64,000 bases of DNA from an uncultured Bacteroidales bacterium (lineage in GTDB: Bacteria; Bacteroidota; Bacteroidia; Bacteroidales; Muribaculaceae): assembly GCA_946412245.1 (NCBI GenBank), contig CAMKGM010000004.1, forward strand, positions 18,933 through 82,932, written 5' to 3'. The position numbers were made by a program, and so were the translations under genes. A model generated the notes under the pieces. That model was not told the DNA's origin and made no database searches. It saw nothing but the letters and a program-made list of their open reading frames with translations. Numbering within the stretch: position 1 is the stretch's first letter; each line of letters opens with the position of its first letter. Shown here in pieces: positions 1 to 8,441 of the stretch.

Positions 1-1337
1 TCATTGGCGAATCGCGTGAAGAGAACGAGGCGTTCATCTACATAGCACGTCACTTCAAGACCCAAGGTCTGTCAGTCCCTACCGTTTATGGCGTGAGCGA
101 TGACCACATGGCCTACATTCAAGAGGACCTGGGCGGCAAGCCTGAGAACATTTTGTGGAATAAGATTCGCCGCAGTAGCATCACCCATGCATTCACCAGC
201 GATGAGAAAGAGTTGCTACGCCGTGCCATGCGCGACCTTTGCGACATTCAATTTCGCGGCACACAGCGGTTTGACTACACCAAGTGCTATCCCGCACAAT
301 GCTTTGACGAGCGCTCAATCAAGTGGGACTTGAACTACTTCAAATATTGTTTCTTGAAAGCCACGGGCGTAATATTCAACGAAGACAAGTTGGAGAATGA
401 CTTTGAAACCCTCACGCACGACTTGCTCACCGTTCCCAGCGAGACGTTCATGTACCGCGACTTCCAGTCACGCAATGTGATGATTGTGGGCGATACCGAC
501 CATCCTGCCGACTGCCGACTTGCCTACATCGATTTCCAGGGCGGCCGCCGCGGTCCGTACTACTACGATGTCGCATCATTTGTGTGGCAATCGCGAGCCA
601 AGTATCCTGAAGACTTGAAGAAAGAGCTCATCTATGCCTACATGGAGCAACTTCGCCTCTACAAGCCCAATCTTGACGAAGATGAGTTTCTGAAAAACCT
701 GCGTATGTTCGTTCTGTTCCGCACACTGCAAGTGCTGGGAGCCTACGGTTTCCGCGGCTACTTTGAAAAGAAGCCTGACTTCATGAAGAACAGTATTGTA
801 CCCGCCGTCGCCAATTTGCGCCGCCTCGTTTCAACCACAGCGTTTGATCGGTATCCCTACTTGAGCGAAATCATCAACGAGTTGGTGAATATGAAAGACT
901 TCACCAGCGAGGAAAAATCGCTCACCGTGCGCGTCATGAGCTTTGCCTACAAGAAGGGCATTCCGCACGACACCTCGGGCAACGGTGGCGGCTTCGTGTT
1001 TGACTGCCGTGCGCTGAACAACCCCGGCAAATATGACAAGTACAAAGCATTCACAGGCCTTGACGAGAATGTGATTAAGTTTTTACAAAAAGAGAGCACT
1101 ATTGACCAGTGGCTTGAACATGTCTATGCACTGGTCGACGAATCGGTAGAGCGCTACAAAAAACGTAACTTCACCGACCTGATTGTATGCTTCGGGTGCA
1201 CCGGTGGCCAACACCGCTCAGTCTATGCTGCTCAACATCTGGCAGAGCACATTTACAAGAAGTTTAACGTGCGCGTCGAGCTTACTCATCGCGAGCAAAG
1301 TGGCCATGACCGAACCTTCAACCCCGTAGACGAATGA
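1..1337 (+). CDS. Amino-sugar kinase (AmgK-like) fused to RapZ C-terminal domain, 5' partial
   Basis: The reading frame is open from the left edge, so the start lies outside the window; the ATG at 93 is internal. The first part is an aminoglycoside-phosphotransferase-fold kinase: the Brenner loop reads YRDFQSRNVMI (near 450-480) and the metal-binding loop reads YIDFQGGRRG (near 525-555). AmgK enzymes of this fold phosphorylate the anomeric hydroxyl of N-acetylmuramate or GlcNAc in peptidoglycan recycling. From about 930 to the end the protein resembles the C-terminal domain of RapZ, the GlcN6P-sensing RNase adaptor, with SFAYKKG, FDCRALNNPG and CFGCTGGQHRSV. The stop overlaps the start of the next gene (ATGA), so the two are translationally coupled. 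The kinase substrate is inferred from the MurU-like neighbour. The kinase family call is firm and the exact sugar less so. Confidence 0.8.
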   Translation, partial: IGESREENEAFIYIARHFKTQGLSVPTVYGVSDDHMAYIQEDLGGKPENILWNKIRRSSITHAFTSDEKELLRRAMRDLCDIQFRGTQRFDYTKCYPAQCFDERSIKWDLNYFKYCFLKATGVIFNEDKLENDFETLTHDLLTVPSETFMYRDFQSRNVMIVGDTDHPADCRLAYIDFQGGRRGPYYYDVASFVWQSRAKYPEDLKKELIYAYMEQLRLYKPNLDEDEFLKNLRMFVLFRTLQVLGAYGFRGYFEKKPDFMKNSIVPAVANLRRLVSTTAFDRYPYLSEIINELVNMKDFTSEEKSLTVRVMSFAYKKGIPHDTSGNGGGFVFDCRALNNPGKYDKYKAFTGLDENVIKFLQKESTIDQWLEHVYALVDESVERYKKRNFTDLIVCFGCTGGQHRSVYAAQHLAEHIYKKFNVRVELTHREQSGHDRTFNPVDE

Positions 1338-2077
1338 AAGCGCTCATTTTTGCTGCCGGTCTCGGCACACGGTTGCGCCCGCTCACAAACGACCGTCCAA
1401 AGGCACTTGTAGAGGTGGGCGGTAAAACCATGCTGGAGCGCGTCATCACCCACGTGGCCGAGTGTGGATTCACCGACATCACCGTCAATGTGCATCACTT
1501 TGCCGATAAGGTGATAGACTATCTGTATGAGCACAACAACTTTGGGCTCGACATTCACATCAGCGACGAACGCGACCGTGTGCTCGAGACCGGTGGTGGC
1601 ATCCTCAAGGCACAGCCATTTTTGGATGGCGACGAACCTTTCCTGGCGCACAATGCTGACATCCTCACCGACCTCGACCTGAACGCATTCTATCAAGCCC
1701 ATCTTAATTCAGGTGCCATGGCATCGGTGCTGGTCAAGGACCGCGTCACGTCGCGCTACTTCCTTTTTGACGGCGACTACCGCCTGCGCGGCTGGGTCAA
1801 CAAGTCGACAGGTGACACGAAACCCGACGGTTTTGTGTATCGCCCCGGTGAGTATCGCGAACTGGCATTCGGCGGCATCCACATCATTTCGCCCTCCATC
1901 TTCCCGCACCTGCAGGAGTACGCGCAGGCCGATGCCAAGTTCTCCATCACCCCGTTCTATGCCAGTGAGTGCCACACGCACCACATCCACGGCTATGAAC
2001 CGGCCGGAGACTACCGATGGATTGATGTGGGCAAACCCGAAACGCTCGCCCAGGCACAGGCGCTGTTCACCGAATGA
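1334..2077 (+). CDS. MurU-like N-acetylmuramate-1-phosphate uridylyltransferase
   Basis: A nucleotidyltransferase of 247 residues. The N-terminus has the classic sugar-1-phosphate nucleotidyltransferase loop FAAGLGTRLRPLTNDRPKAL, and HNADILTDLD carries the metal-binding Asp. Length and motifs fit MurU, which makes UDP-MurNAc from MurNAc-1-phosphate and UTP in the recycling route that bypasses de novo synthesis. It overlaps the upstream kinase by four bases, matching the AmgK-MurU pairing known from Pseudomonas. It could instead be a GlcNAc-1-P or mannose-1-P transferase; the pairing favours MurU. Cytoplasmic. Confidence 0.75.
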   Translation: MKALIFAAGLGTRLRPLTNDRPKALVEVGGKTMLERVITHVAECGFTDITVNVHHFADKVIDYLYEHNNFGLDIHISDERDRVLETGGGILKAQPFLDGDEPFLAHNADILTDLDLNAFYQAHLNSGAMASVLVKDRVTSRYFLFDGDYRLRGWVNKSTGDTKPDGFVYRPGEYRELAFGGIHIISPSIFPHLQEYAQADAKFSITPFYASECHTHHIHGYEPAGDYRWIDVGKPETLAQAQALFTE

Positions 2078-2109
2078 GGTGGGATTGGAGTGTATAGATG
2101 CCATCGTGA

Positions 2110-2436
2110 AATTACCCTCTTGTGGTTCCTGTAAATTCGTATGAATACTACCTTGGTTTGCGTCCGGGTCCTTCGTATGAATTATATGCTTACCCCATTT
2201 ATTCGATTTCAGCACCCACATGCGACCTAATTGGAAATTCCAGCACCTTTACCACCGAGGCTCTCTTGGGAGATGTGAATGGTGACGGCGCTGAGAATGT
2301 GAGCGATGTGACCACACTTGTGAACATGATCCTGGGTGTGATTCCGAAGGATAACGCTCGTGCCGACATTGACGGCAACGGCACAGTGAACGTATCGGAT
2401 GTCACGGCACTGGTTAGACTCATTCTGAATGTATAA
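2110..2436 (+). pseudogene. Remnant of a secreted FN3-dockerin protein (3' end only)
   Basis: The open frame runs from 2110, just after an in-frame stop, with a possible GTG start at 2122, to 2436. It encodes about 104 residues and no signal peptide. The first 35 residues look like the end of a fibronectin type III domain (LRPGPSYELYAYPI). The rest is a two-repeat dockerin type I-like module (GDVNGDGAENVSDVTTLVN, then DIDGNGTVNVSDVTALV) with Asp/Asn calcium-loop spacing. Similar modules end the intact secreted proteins at 23051, 39349 and 40559. I read it as the 3' stump of a larger gene. Expression as a free dockerin cannot be excluded. Confidence 0.65.
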
Positions 2437-2476
2437 CAAACAAGTTATCGAGACACAACCGATAACAACAAATCAA

Positions 2477-2513
2477 ACACGCCCTGCCTCAAGCTACATG
2501 AGACAGGGCGTGT
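2477..2513. terminator. Intrinsic terminator, probably bidirectional
   Basis: A 10-bp inverted repeat ACACGCCCTG/CAGGGCGTGT, with an inner CTC/GAG pair, lies between the dockerin remnant (+) and the convergent lipoprotein gene (-). Confidence 0.75.
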
Positions 2514-2581
2514 CTTATTAACCCTTGGGGTGTTCAGACGTTATTACAGCTTGTTGACAAGGTCAACCATTTCCTGCTTGG

Positions 2582-4147
2582 TTAGTATGCCATTTCAGCT
2601 TCCTGCTCCTCGTCGGCGTAAGCCATATCCTCATCATCCGAACTATAGGAATCAAGCTGTTGCATATACTGGCGGTAACGAGCCTCTTGATTCTTGGCTA
2701 CGGTCATCATCACATCAAGGTAGTAAATGAAAGGCAGTTTCTTGCCATCCTTGCCCAGAATATAGAATTCTCCGCTGGATTTTTTGATGTCCTTAGCTGC
2801 CCCACTGGCGCACAAAGTGTAATCGCCAATTTTCAATTTCGTAATTGAACCGGTCATAACACCGGCAAACAGTTTGCTGGCCTCTTGAGCGTCAATGCCG
2901 CTTTCAGTGGTTTCGGCATCAGGCATACGAACCTTGACAAATGCCATATCGTTGCCCTTTACACCGGCATCGACTTTAACCTTTTCCATACTGAAACTGT
3001 AGATGTTGTTAGACAATGTAGCAGGCACATTAGCTTCACGCACCAAACTGCCCACGAGCCTCACAAAGTCAGCTGCCTTATTGGTCTTAAAGCCAAATAC
3101 CACCTCACCAAATTGAGAAGGGTCTTCATTACCATAATCCGCTGCTAAGTAAACAGGTCCATTGATTGAAGCAAGCATTCCGCCAAGGTTCATCGCACGT
3201 GCAGTAGGATCTTGGTTAATCATGTCAATAAGTTTCTTAACCTGTTCAAATTCAGCGATGTTCTTTCCCTTGATATTGAATACAGCAACCATATCCATAT
3301 TAGCAGGGACATATTGCAAGAAGCTAGCATCGCCCGTAGTGAAAGCCGACTGCATGAGTTTAGCAAGGTCGCTATTATCATCCATGAAGAATTTGCTATC
3401 CACCTTCATTGTGTTATCGACAAGATTGGCCGTGAGTGCTATTGCCTTCATGTCGCTGAGCAGTGTTACAATTGAGGCAATTGAAGGATCTATTTGCCCG
3501 GCAAACATACCCATGAGACCGGTGAGTTTACTCATGTTCACATAGCAGTTGGCATCATTGTCGTTATCCAGACACTCATCAGCGCCTTCACACTCTGAAA
3601 TGTTGGTAAAGTCAGCCTCAAACTGCTTGCGCGCCTGGCTCTTGAATGAACTTGCATCTTGTGTCATTCCCACAAGCATAATGTTGTCCTTCAGGGCGAT
3701 ACCGGCATTGCCTTGCACAGCAATCTCCATGCCGTCCTCCTTAGTGAATGAGAACTTTTGTCCCAGACTGCCGTCTTCAAACACAGCCTTGGTGTCGTCC
3801 TGGTTCTTCAGCGGGACAAGAGCAACTACGGGCATAGCGTCTTGGGTTACGTAGGCATAAATCTTGTTATCGGTGTCAACACCGAGCTTGGCAATGGCTT
3901 TGCACACCTTTTCAAATTCAACCAATCCTTGGGGGCCCATCTCGTTCTTGAGCGATTGAGGCAGATTCTTGATGACACCTTCGTCTGAAATCTCAGCTCC
4001 CGAGTGCTCAATGAGCGCCTTAGGATTGAAGTTCATCACAACAAATGCGTCCTTGGGGACCATCTTCTTGATCTTCTTGTCAACTCCGCTACACGAAGTG
4101 ATGAAAACCAGCAGAAGTGCTAATGATAAAAATTTAAATACTCTCAT
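2582..4147 (-). CDS. DUF4836-like lipoprotein
   Basis: 521 residues. The N-terminus is a lipoprotein signal (LVFITSCSG, lipidated Cys19), so an outer-membrane or periplasmic lipoprotein is expected. The body begins MVPKDAFVVMNFNPKAL and resembles the Bacteroidetes family DUF4836, whose function is unknown; its neighbour at 4223-5731 is a diverged paralogue of similar length. The last 20 residues are acidic and low-complexity. Just after the stop, a different frame reads LTKQEMVDLVNKL and then stops at 2544, which looks like a natural C-terminus, so a small frameshift may have altered the tail. The gene lies 75 bases downstream of its paralogue with no clear promoter between, so they are probably co-transcribed from 5804. 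Confidence 0.7.
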   Translation of the reverse strand: MRVFKFLSLALLLVFITSCSGVDKKIKKMVPKDAFVVMNFNPKALIEHSGAEISDEGVIKNLPQSLKNEMGPQGLVEFEKVCKAIAKLGVDTDNKIYAYVTQDAMPVVALVPLKNQDDTKAVFEDGSLGQKFSFTKEDGMEIAVQGNAGIALKDNIMLVGMTQDASSFKSQARKQFEADFTNISECEGADECLDNDNDANCYVNMSKLTGLMGMFAGQIDPSIASIVTLLSDMKAIALTANLVDNTMKVDSKFFMDDNSDLAKLMQSAFTTGDASFLQYVPANMDMVAVFNIKGKNIAEFEQVKKLIDMINQDPTARAMNLGGMLASINGPVYLAADYGNEDPSQFGEVVFGFKTNKAADFVRLVGSLVREANVPATLSNNIYSFSMEKVKVDAGVKGNDMAFVKVRMPDAETTESGIDAQEASKLFAGVMTGSITKLKIGDYTLCASGAAKDIKKSSGEFYILGKDGKKLPFIYYLDVMMTVAKNQEARYRQYMQQLDSYSSDDEDMAYADEEQEAEMAY

Positions 4148-4222
4148 CTGTCAATAAATAAATTATGGTTAAAAATCAGTTATTTTGGTCATATAACAAA
4201 AAGCGAGCCAAATTGTGGTGCA

Positions 4223-5731
4223 TTACAAATCAAAGTCTGAAATGTAATCATCCTCATCGCGATTTGGCATATTAATTGAGGTGAATATTGACAACAGCGC
4301 AAGCACCACATTGTCGTTCTCGTCGGCGGTATAGAACAGGCCGTCACCCTTCATAGGACTGCTAAACCCAAAGTTGAAGAACGAACTGTAGCCATTCACC
4401 TTGCTTTGTACATAGAAACCCAAAGCCGACTGTCCGAAGCGGTCCTTGCAGTCGGGATAATCGTCATAATAGTTGCCTTCAAGCAATTCATGATCCAAAC
4501 GAGTGAGATAGACCACATCGTCAATATTGCCCACCAACAACGGTTTGCCTCCGTAATTGTACACATGACGGCCATTCTTGAAATAGTCAGGCTGGCCCAT
4601 GGAACGAGCAAACTGCTTGATTCGCGATATGAAAGCCTCAGCGTCGGCTGTCTTTGCGGCAATAGTTACATTCCAGTCATTGATCAGGTCATACTCCGAT
4701 TCACTTTGCATATAGCTTGGAGCCATCGCGATGGCAAGCGGGCCTTGTATGGAACGCAGCAACGAGGGTAAATCCAGTTCTTCAGTGTGTGGGTAATCCT
4801 CCAGTTTCTTGAGTAGCATCTTCACTTGCTCAAGCGATGCGAGAGCCTCGCCATTGACCGACGTGGATATTACATATTGCATGGAACTGGGAATAACCTT
4901 AAGGAAAGAGTTGTCGGGTTTGGTCAGCAGGGTGTTGAGCAACTTCACATAGTCACTGTTAGGCTGCGCTTTGACATCAATATTGAGTTTGGCGCTCTCC
5001 TTCTCAATATTGAAATGCATCGCAATCGCATCAATATCGGCATCGGTGAGCATTGTCAAGGCCGGATTTGTCTTCATGGCATCGGCAACAGCCGGTATGG
5101 TTTGAAGCACAGTCTTGAGGCCTTTCATATTGAGATAGGCATTTACCTCGGCATCGTTATTTAGACACTCCATCACATCGCTGTGGTCAAGTATGCTGGT
5201 AGCATTCTTGTTGAGAATGCTTGCCGCGGCATCGCCCATCACATTATCGGCAGTTGAGCGGTTGGCGCGACCATAAAGCAACACACCATCACCAATCATG
5301 AATGCATAGTCAAGATAGTGCATAAAATCGCGGTCGTGCATTTCCTTGAACTTGAGGCCGGTTTCGCGTTCAATGAGATTCTTGGCCGCGTCTTCGTCGG
5401 CAATCCGAGCCAGCACTACATAGCGAAAAGTCTTTGCCGTGAAAAACACATAGAGGTTACTCTCGGTATCGAGCCCGAAACGGGGCAACAAGCGCAAGAG
5501 ATTTCCCAACCCTGAGTCTTCATTCTCATCAAGAGCGGCCTTGAGCCGATCAGGAATCACAATATTGTCGCCGCTGAGCATTCCGCCTTGGCTCAATATG
5601 GATTCCACATCAACCGAGAAAACCGCACCGGCATCTTCAGGTATCATGCCTTGTAAATGCTTATTGCCCTTGCTGCAACTGCACATAAGAGCCAGCAACA
5701 AAGCGAAAGCTACACAACATCGAATCTTCAT
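4223..5731 (-). CDS. DUF4836-like lipoprotein, paralogue
   Basis: 502 residues with a lipoprotein signal peptide (LLALMCSCSKG, Cys17 or Cys19). Mature segments such as MIPEDAGAVFSVDVESIL match the start of the neighbouring protein at 2582, so both belong to the same family (DUF4836-like; no known activity). It is the first gene of a likely two-gene minus-strand operon driven by a good promoter at 5772-5804. I see no catalytic motif. A scaffold or envelope-maintenance role is possible but not shown. Confidence 0.7.
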   Translation of the reverse strand: MKIRCCVAFALLLALMCSCSKGNKHLQGMIPEDAGAVFSVDVESILSQGGMLSGDNIVIPDRLKAALDENEDSGLGNLLRLLPRFGLDTESNLYVFFTAKTFRYVVLARIADEDAAKNLIERETGLKFKEMHDRDFMHYLDYAFMIGDGVLLYGRANRSTADNVMGDAAASILNKNATSILDHSDVMECLNNDAEVNAYLNMKGLKTVLQTIPAVADAMKTNPALTMLTDADIDAIAMHFNIEKESAKLNIDVKAQPNSDYVKLLNTLLTKPDNSFLKVIPSSMQYVISTSVNGEALASLEQVKMLLKKLEDYPHTEELDLPSLLRSIQGPLAIAMAPSYMQSESEYDLINDWNVTIAAKTADAEAFISRIKQFARSMGQPDYFKNGRHVYNYGGKPLLVGNIDDVVYLTRLDHELLEGNYYDDYPDCKDRFGQSALGFYVQSKVNGYSSFFNFGFSSPMKGDGLFYTADENDNVVLALLSIFTSINMPNRDEDDYISDFDL

Positions 5732-5771
5732 TCTTTTTGATTTAAAAAAACAACACGAGTTTTAATTGACA

Positions 5772-5804
5772 CAAAATTAATAATTATTTTCAATCTACAA
5801 CAAA
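5772..5804 (-). promoter_or_regulatory. Bacteroidetes-type promoter for the DUF4836 pair
   Basis: Read leftwards, TTTG (5804-5801), a 21-base spacer, then TAATTTTG (5779-5772), fitting TTTG-N19-21-TAnnTTTG. Its upstream box overlaps the terminator of the next gene. Confidence 0.7.
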
Positions 5805-5805
5805 A

Positions 5806-5833
5806 AAGTAGCAGAAAAAGCTTTCTGCTACTT
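5806..5833 (-). terminator. Intrinsic terminator of the 69-residue gene
   Basis: Inverted repeat AAGTAGCAGAAA/TTTCTGCTACTT with a 4-base loop. On the minus strand it is followed by a T-rich stretch, as expected for the gene at 5863-6072. Confidence 0.8.
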
Positions 5834-5862
5834 CACCCTAATAAAAACTCAATTATCACTTT

Positions 5863-6072
5863 TCAATTACTCGCGAGGCGCATGGTGTCTCTCATGATAT
5901 AGTCATGGATAAAAAGATACAACAACTCTTGTACGGGTGTGAGCATGCGCTTGCGCGGTGTTTTGCTGATTTCATCGCACACATAGGTCTCCAGGAACAG
6001 TTCCTGCTCCTCTCGCGAGAGATTCTTCATTCGATTCCGTACATTGCTCGATATAACAAATTGATTTTCCAT
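5863..6072 (-). CDS. Small conserved-looking protein, function unknown
   Basis: 69 residues, charged and soluble, predicted mostly helical (SREEQELFLETYVCDEI and a Leu-rich segment TPVQELLYLFIHDYIM). No domain is recognised. The composition is that of a real protein, and it has its own -7 box (TAATTTTG at 6106-6099, minus strand) and terminator (5806-5833). An inverted repeat AGTGCC-N7-GGCACT lies upstream at 6116-6134 and could be an operator. Confidence 0.6.
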   Translation of the reverse strand: MENQFVISSNVRNRMKNLSREEQELFLETYVCDEISKTPRKRMLTPVQELLYLFIHDYIMRDTMRLASN

Positions 6073-6115
6073 AATTCCTTGATTTTTAATTTCTGTGACA
6101 AAATTAGAACGAGAA

Positions 6116-6134
6116 AGTGCCGTAAATAGGCACT
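6116..6134. repeat. Short inverted repeat upstream of the 69-residue gene
   Basis: AGTGCC and GGCACT separated by 7 bases, just upstream of the -7 element of the minus-strand gene. The place and size fit a dimeric repressor site, but none is known. Confidence 0.35.
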
Positions 6135-6211
6135 ATAAAATTAAAAATTGTTTAATCCACACAATCTTGATATAAATTTCATTTTTTGACACTTTTTATA
6201 GCATATAATCA

Positions 6212-6241
6212 TTGCAGATTAGAGAGAAATCATTAAATTTG
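6212..6241 (+). promoter_or_regulatory. Promoter of the agmatine operon
   Basis: TTG (6212-6214), 19 bases, then TAAATTTG (6234-6241). The first start codon downstream is at 6279. Confidence 0.65.
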
Positions 6242-6278
6242 AGCAATAATTAATATCATAACTAAAAAACAAGACATC

Positions 6279-6503
6279 ATGAACGATATTTCCGAGATTC
6301 TAAGCGCGTTGCTCGACCAGAATAGCCGCATTAGCGAGGCCGAGGACGAATTCAAGATGATGCTCAGCGAGGACAAGACATTGATGAATGATTACAAAGA
6401 GTGGTGTGACGACCGAGGCTACGACACCAAAACCGGTTATCAAGACTACTTTGACGAACTCATGGAGTCACGTGACTACGTTTGGGAAAACATCAATGAA
6501 TAA
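6279..6503 (+). CDS. Small acidic protein upstream of agmatine deiminase, function unknown
   Basis: 74 residues, strongly acidic, with many Asp, Glu and Tyr (EFKMMLSEDKTLMNDYKEW, GYQDYFDEL). No signal peptide or known domain is seen. Its last 8 bases overlap the start codon of the deiminase at 6496, so the two are translationally coupled. It is first in an apparent operon with the two polyamine enzymes. The context suggests, without proving, a partner or regulatory role; similar short proteins are common upstream of unrelated enzymes. Confidence 0.65.
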   Translation: MNDISEILSALLDQNSRISEAEDEFKMMLSEDKTLMNDYKEWCDDRGYDTKTGYQDYFDELMESRDYVWENINE

Positions 6504-7539
6504 TCACTTGCGTTCACTGCCCGCCGAGTGGCATAGGCAAGACGGCATCATGCTGGTGTGGCCTCATGCCGACACCGATTGGTTCTCAACGCTGCATGAG
6601 GTGACTCGTTGCTACATTGAGATTGCTCGTAACATTGTGCTTGATGAGCAACTCATCATCATTGCGCCGTCGGTTGAGATGGTTCAATCTTATTTTTCGT
6701 TTGACATCACCGGTCCGGAGTCAAAGATACACGTTATCACTGCAGCCAGCAACGACACTTGGGCACGTGACCTGGGCCCTATCACCGTGATTGACAACGG
6801 CACTCCCTTGCCGCTCAATTTCAAATTCAATGCTTGGGGCATGAAATTTGCCGCCAATCACGATAACCAAATTAATCTTGAATTGGAAAAAGCCGGCTTG
6901 TTTAAGACCGGCTTGGAAAATCACCTTGATATGGTGCTTGAGGGCGGTTCCATTGAGAGCGACGGCAACGGCACGTTAATGACAACCTCGCAGTGTCTGC
7001 TCTCACCCAACCGCAATGAGCAGTGGGACCGCAGCGATATTGAGCAACAACTCATGACGCGTTTCGGCGCTCGCAAGGTGCTATGGCTTGACTACGGGTT
7101 CATTGCCGGTGACGACACCGACAGCCACATTGACACACTGGCACGCTTTGCACCCAACAATACCATCATATATTGTGGATGCAATGCCCCGGCCGACATT
7201 CACTATGACGAATTGCAACACATGAAGGAACAACTCGCCACTTTTACCGATGCCGACGGAAATCCCTACAGGCTCATTGAACTGCCCATACCTGAACCCA
7301 TTTTTGACAATGATGACAATAGGTTGCCAGCCACCTACGCCAACTTCCTGATAACGAACCGTAGCGTGCTTGTGCCCACCTACAACCAGCCTACACTTGA
7401 CCTGAAGGCCCTTGATGCCATCAGCCAAGCGTTTCCCAATCATCAGGTGAAAGGCATTGACTGCACTCCGCTCATTGAGCAACATGGATCGCTACACTGC
7501 ATCACCATGCAATTCCCCGAAAACACATTGAAATTCTAA
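6496..7539 (+). CDS. aguA: Agmatine deiminase
   Basis: 347 residues. I chose the ATG at 6496, overlapping the upstream gene, over 6388 because family homology begins at LPAEWHRQDGIMLVWPH. The protein belongs to the agmatine deiminase/bacterial peptidylarginine deiminase family: WARDLGP, EGGSIESDGNGTLMTTSQCL, DDTDSHIDTLARF, and the C-terminal HCITMQ with the catalytic Cys. It hydrolyses agmatine to N-carbamoylputrescine and ammonia. No signal peptide is present, which argues against a secreted peptidylarginine deiminase. The next gene supplies the following step to putrescine. Confidence 0.9.
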   Translation: MNNHLRSLPAEWHRQDGIMLVWPHADTDWFSTLHEVTRCYIEIARNIVLDEQLIIIAPSVEMVQSYFSFDITGPESKIHVITAASNDTWARDLGPITVIDNGTPLPLNFKFNAWGMKFAANHDNQINLELEKAGLFKTGLENHLDMVLEGGSIESDGNGTLMTTSQCLLSPNRNEQWDRSDIEQQLMTRFGARKVLWLDYGFIAGDDTDSHIDTLARFAPNNTIIYCGCNAPADIHYDELQHMKEQLATFTDADGNPYRLIELPIPEPIFDNDDNRLPATYANFLITNRSVLVPTYNQPTLDLKALDAISQAFPNHQVKGIDCTPLIEQHGSLHCITMQFPENTLKF

Positions 7540-7559
7540 ACACCTTAATATATATAGCA

Positions 7560-8441
7560 ATGAAAATAGGCATTATCCAGCAACACAATAGCGGCGATGT
7601 GAAAGACAACCGCTCACGTTTGGCACAAAAGATTACTCGCCTGGCACAACAAGGCGCAGAACTCGTCGTGCTACAAGAACTGCACGACGCGCTCTACTTT
7701 TGCCAAACTGAGGATGTAAACAATTTTGCTCTCGCTGTAGAGATTCCCGGCGAAGTGACTGACTTCTACGCGAACATAGCACGCGACAATCACATCGTGC
7801 TAGTCACATCGCTCTTTGAGAAACGTGCCGCGGGCCTCTATCACAACACCGCTGTCGTGTTTGAGTCTGATGGTAGCATTGCCGGCCGATACCGCAAGAT
7901 GCACATTCCAGATGATCCTGCCTATTATGAAAAATTCTACTTTACCCCGGGCGATTTGGGTTTCAACCCCATCGACACATCAGTGGGTCGACTTGGAGTG
8001 CTCGTGTGCTGGGATCAATGGTATCCCGAGGCAGCACGGCTCATGGCCCTCAAGGGTGCGCAATTGCTCATCTACCCCACTGCCATTGGCTACGAGAGCA
8101 CCGATACCCCCCAAGAAAAGAAACGCCAGATTGAAGCTTGGACCACCGTGCAACGAGGCCATGCCATTGCCAACGGACTGCCCGTTATTACCGTAAACCG
8201 CTGCGGGCATGAACCCGACCCCAGTCAGCTGACCGGCGGCATCCAGTTCTGGGGCAGTAGTTTCATTGCCGGGCAACAAGGCGAAATTCTATATCAAGCA
8301 CCGCAAGACAGCGAGGCTGAGACCGTATTTGACCTCTCGCTAGAGCGCACTGAGATTGTGCGACGCTGGTGGCCATTCTTGCGAGATCGACGCATTGACT
8401 TCTATAGCGATTTGAACCGCCGCTTTATTGACGAAGGTTAG
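7560..8441 (+). CDS. aguB: N-carbamoylputrescine amidase
   Basis: 293 residues of the nitrilase superfamily. The Glu-Lys-Cys catalytic triad is visible in LQELHD, YRKMHIP and VCWDQWYPEAARL. The last motif and the length are typical of plant-type N-carbamoylputrescine amidase, which gives putrescine, ammonia and CO2. It lies 20 bases after agmatine deiminase, so the pathway from agmatine to putrescine is complete. Its last four bases overlap the convergent DUF5686 gene. Confidence 0.92.
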   Translation: MKIGIIQQHNSGDVKDNRSRLAQKITRLAQQGAELVVLQELHDALYFCQTEDVNNFALAVEIPGEVTDFYANIARDNHIVLVTSLFEKRAAGLYHNTAVVFESDGSIAGRYRKMHIPDDPAYYEKFYFTPGDLGFNPIDTSVGRLGVLVCWDQWYPEAARLMALKGAQLLIYPTAIGYESTDTPQEKKRQIEAWTTVQRGHAIANGLPVITVNRCGHEPDPSQLTGGIQFWGSSFIAGQQGEILYQAPQDSEAETVFDLSLERTEIVRRWWPFLRDRRIDFYSDLNRRFIDEG

